From assembly GCF_027945075.1 (NCBI RefSeq), contig NZ_CP116034.1, positions 1,674,001 through 1,738,000 of the forward strand: a stretch of 64,000 nucleotides of DNA, read 5' to 3'. The translations under genes were made by a program, and so were the position numbers. This document shows, piece by piece, positions 62,780 to 64,000 of this stretch. How positions within the stretch are numbered: position 1 is the stretch's first letter; every line of letters starts with the position of its first letter. The stretch is from Chryseobacterium sp. CY350. Lineage in GTDB: Bacteria > Bacteroidota > Bacteroidia > Flavobacteriales > Weeksellaceae. The notes below the pieces were generated by a model. The model saw only the letters and a program-made list of their open reading frames with translations. It did no database searches and was not told where the DNA came from.

Positions 62780-64000
62780 TTAGTAACCCAGTATTTTCAA
62801 AATATCTTCTGGTTCCTGTCTTTCTCTAAAAATTTCATACTGGAATTCTCCATTTTCATCTTTCTGAATCAGAATATGTCTTGGTTGCGGCATTAAACAA
62901 TGATGAACTCCGCCATAACCTCCAATCGTTTCCTGATAAGCACCTGTATGAAAAAAGCCGATATACAAGGGCTTCGTATCACTGAAAACAGGAAGATAAA
63001 TAGCGTTGGTATGCTGTTCTGAGTTATAATAATCATCAGAATCACACGTTAAACCACCTAAGAAAACTCTTTCATAAGAATCTTCCCAACGGTTTAACGG
63101 AAGCATGATAAAATGTCTGGAAATCGCCCAGGTATCGGGAAGTGTAGTCATGAAAGATGAATCGATCATATTCCATTTTTCTCTGTCATTCTGGCGTTTC
63201 TGAGAGATGATTTTGTACAAATTTGCACCACTCTCTCCCACCGTAAAGCTTCCAAATTCTGTATAAATATTTGGTTCTTCTACGCCTTCTTCTTCACAGA
63301 ATTTTTTGATCTGAGAGGCAATTTCTTCCACCATATACTGATAATCGTAGTCGAAATTCAATGAAGTTTTAATCGGGAATCCGCCACCAATATTCAAAGA
63401 ATTCACTTCGGGAGCAATTTTTTTCAAACGAGCATATACACGAAGACATTTATACAACTCGTTCCAATAATACGCAGTGTCTTTTATCCCGGTATTGATG
63501 AAAAAGTGAAGCATTTTTAGCCTTGCATTCGGATGTTCCGCAATTTTTTGGCTATAATATGGGATAATATCTTTGTATCCGATTCCTAATCTTGAGGTAT
63601 AAAATTCAAATTTCGGCTCTTCTTCAGAAGCGATTCTGATTCCGATGTCGAAAGTGGTATCGATGCTTTCGGTCAGTTTATCTAATTCGCGGTAATTATC
63701 AAGAATCGGAGTAATGTTTTCAAAACCACTGTTGATCATATCTGAAATTTTCGCCAGATAATCATCCGTTTTAAAACCATTGCAGATCACTTCAATATCT
63801 TTGGTCACTTTTCCTTCATTGTAAAGTGATTTTACAATATCCATATCGTAAGCAGAAGAAGTTTCGATCGAAATATCGTTCTTCAGAGCCTCTTCTATTA
63901 CAAATTTAAAATGGCTGGATTTTGTACAGTAGCAATATCTGTACTCTTTTTTATAATCGATTTTCTCAAAAGCTTCCTTAAACCAGCCTTTTGCTTTCTG
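62780..64000 (-). CDS. speA: Biosynthetic arginine decarboxylase, N-terminus beyond the window
   Basis: The last 406 codons are visible; the frame stays open through the right edge, so an apparent ATG at 63844 is internal. YCYCTKSSHFKFV carries the PLP-binding lysine segment, followed by LNIGGGFPIKTS and the C-terminal ETIGGYGGVHHCLMPQPRHILI, which holds the substrate-side glycine-rich end of SpeA. It decarboxylates arginine to agmatine, the step before agmatinase. Together with speB at 58774 it makes putrescine. Confidence 0.93.
   Translation of the reverse strand, partial: QKAKGWFKEAFEKIDYKKEYRYCYCTKSSHFKFVIEEALKNDISIETSSAYDMDIVKSLYNEGKVTKDIEVICNGFKTDDYLAKISDMINSGFENITPILDNYRELDKLTESIDTTFDIGIRIASEEEPKFEFYTSRLGIGYKDIIPYYSQKIAEHPNARLKMLHFFINTGIKDTAYYWNELYKCLRVYARLKKIAPEVNSLNIGGGFPIKTSLNFDYDYQYMVEEIASQIKKFCEEEGVEEPNIYTEFGSFTVGESGANLYKIISQKRQNDREKWNMIDSSFMTTLPDTWAISRHFIMLPLNRWEDSYERVFLGGLTCDSDDYYNSEQHTNAIYLPVFSDTKPLYIGFFHTGAYQETIGGYGGVHHCLMPQPRHILIQKDENGEFQYEIFRERQEPEDILKILGY

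Noticed and set aside
1..64000. CRISPR array, rRNA or tRNA genes
   Set aside because: No regularly spaced repeats and no recognisable RNA gene cores were seen by reading; a covariance-model scan would settle the tRNA question.

Overview
The window looks like a chromosomal segment of a Chryseobacterium-like member of the Bacteroidota (Flavobacteriales). The evidence is the A+T-rich sequence, gldB/gldC gliding genes, a SusC/SusD pair, a PafA-type alkaline phosphatase, a type 9 secretion C-terminal sorting domain, a GH92 mannosidase, and upstream elements of the Bacteroidota type (TAnnTTTG) rather than TATAAT boxes. No rRNA, tRNA, CRISPR array or complete prophage was seen.

Layout. 0-7.3 kb (mostly minus strand): CCA-adding enzyme, Sua5/YrdC, a REP-associated tyrosine transposase inside its own mirrored hairpins, DinB-like protein, GNAT, a trans-sulfuration enzyme, and gldB-gldC plus a membrane protein. 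7.3-9.7 kb (plus): a GNAT gene broken by one amber codon, nadE, and a barnase-barstar pair. 9.7-11.4 kb: pafA. 11.8-18.9 kb (plus): an orphan type VI secretion island. It holds a helical protein, a VgrG with a C-terminal metzincin protease domain (frame broken at an A6 tract), two candidate immunity lipoproteins, a decayed second copy of the protease domain, and an immunity-like lipoprotein fused in frame to a DUF4280 PAAR-like tip domain. 19-24.1 kb (minus): malate dehydrogenase, heme oxygenase plus bacteriophytochrome, and a nucleoid-associated protein. 24.5-25.8 kb: two unknown genes, the first behind a good sigma-54 site. 25.8-32.5 kb (minus): SusD, SusC, DnaK. 32.9-40.2 kb (plus): polyphosphate kinase, Ppx/GppA phosphatase, an unknown secreted protein and a large T9SS cargo protein. 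40.3-43.2 kb (minus): a PD-(D/E)XK-like nuclease protein, then NifU and Mrp Fe-S carriers. 43.3-57.1 kb: GH92 mannosidase, a PhyH dioxygenase gene broken by a second amber codon, a dicarboxylate symporter, BON/SH3 proteins, an outer-membrane barrel, an AhpD-like/NTF2-like/AraC operon with a clear direct-repeat operator, and a CocE-type hydrolase. 57.1-64 kb: AlkB and AraC-MGMT alkylation repair, agmatinase, an XRE-ImmA/IrrE module with an unknown partner, a HAD phosphatase, and arginine decarboxylase running off the right edge.

Genes that work together: gldB/gldC (gliding and T9SS support), ppk/ppx (polyphosphate), heme oxygenase/phytochrome (biliverdin made next to its receptor), NifU/Mrp (Fe-S), alkB/AraC-MGMT (alkylation repair), and speA/speB (arginine to agmatine to putrescine), the last pair separated by the XRE-ImmA module and a HAD gene. 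The most unusual parts are the VgrG-metzincin island with its broken and fused modules, and the XRE-ImmA two-gene module.
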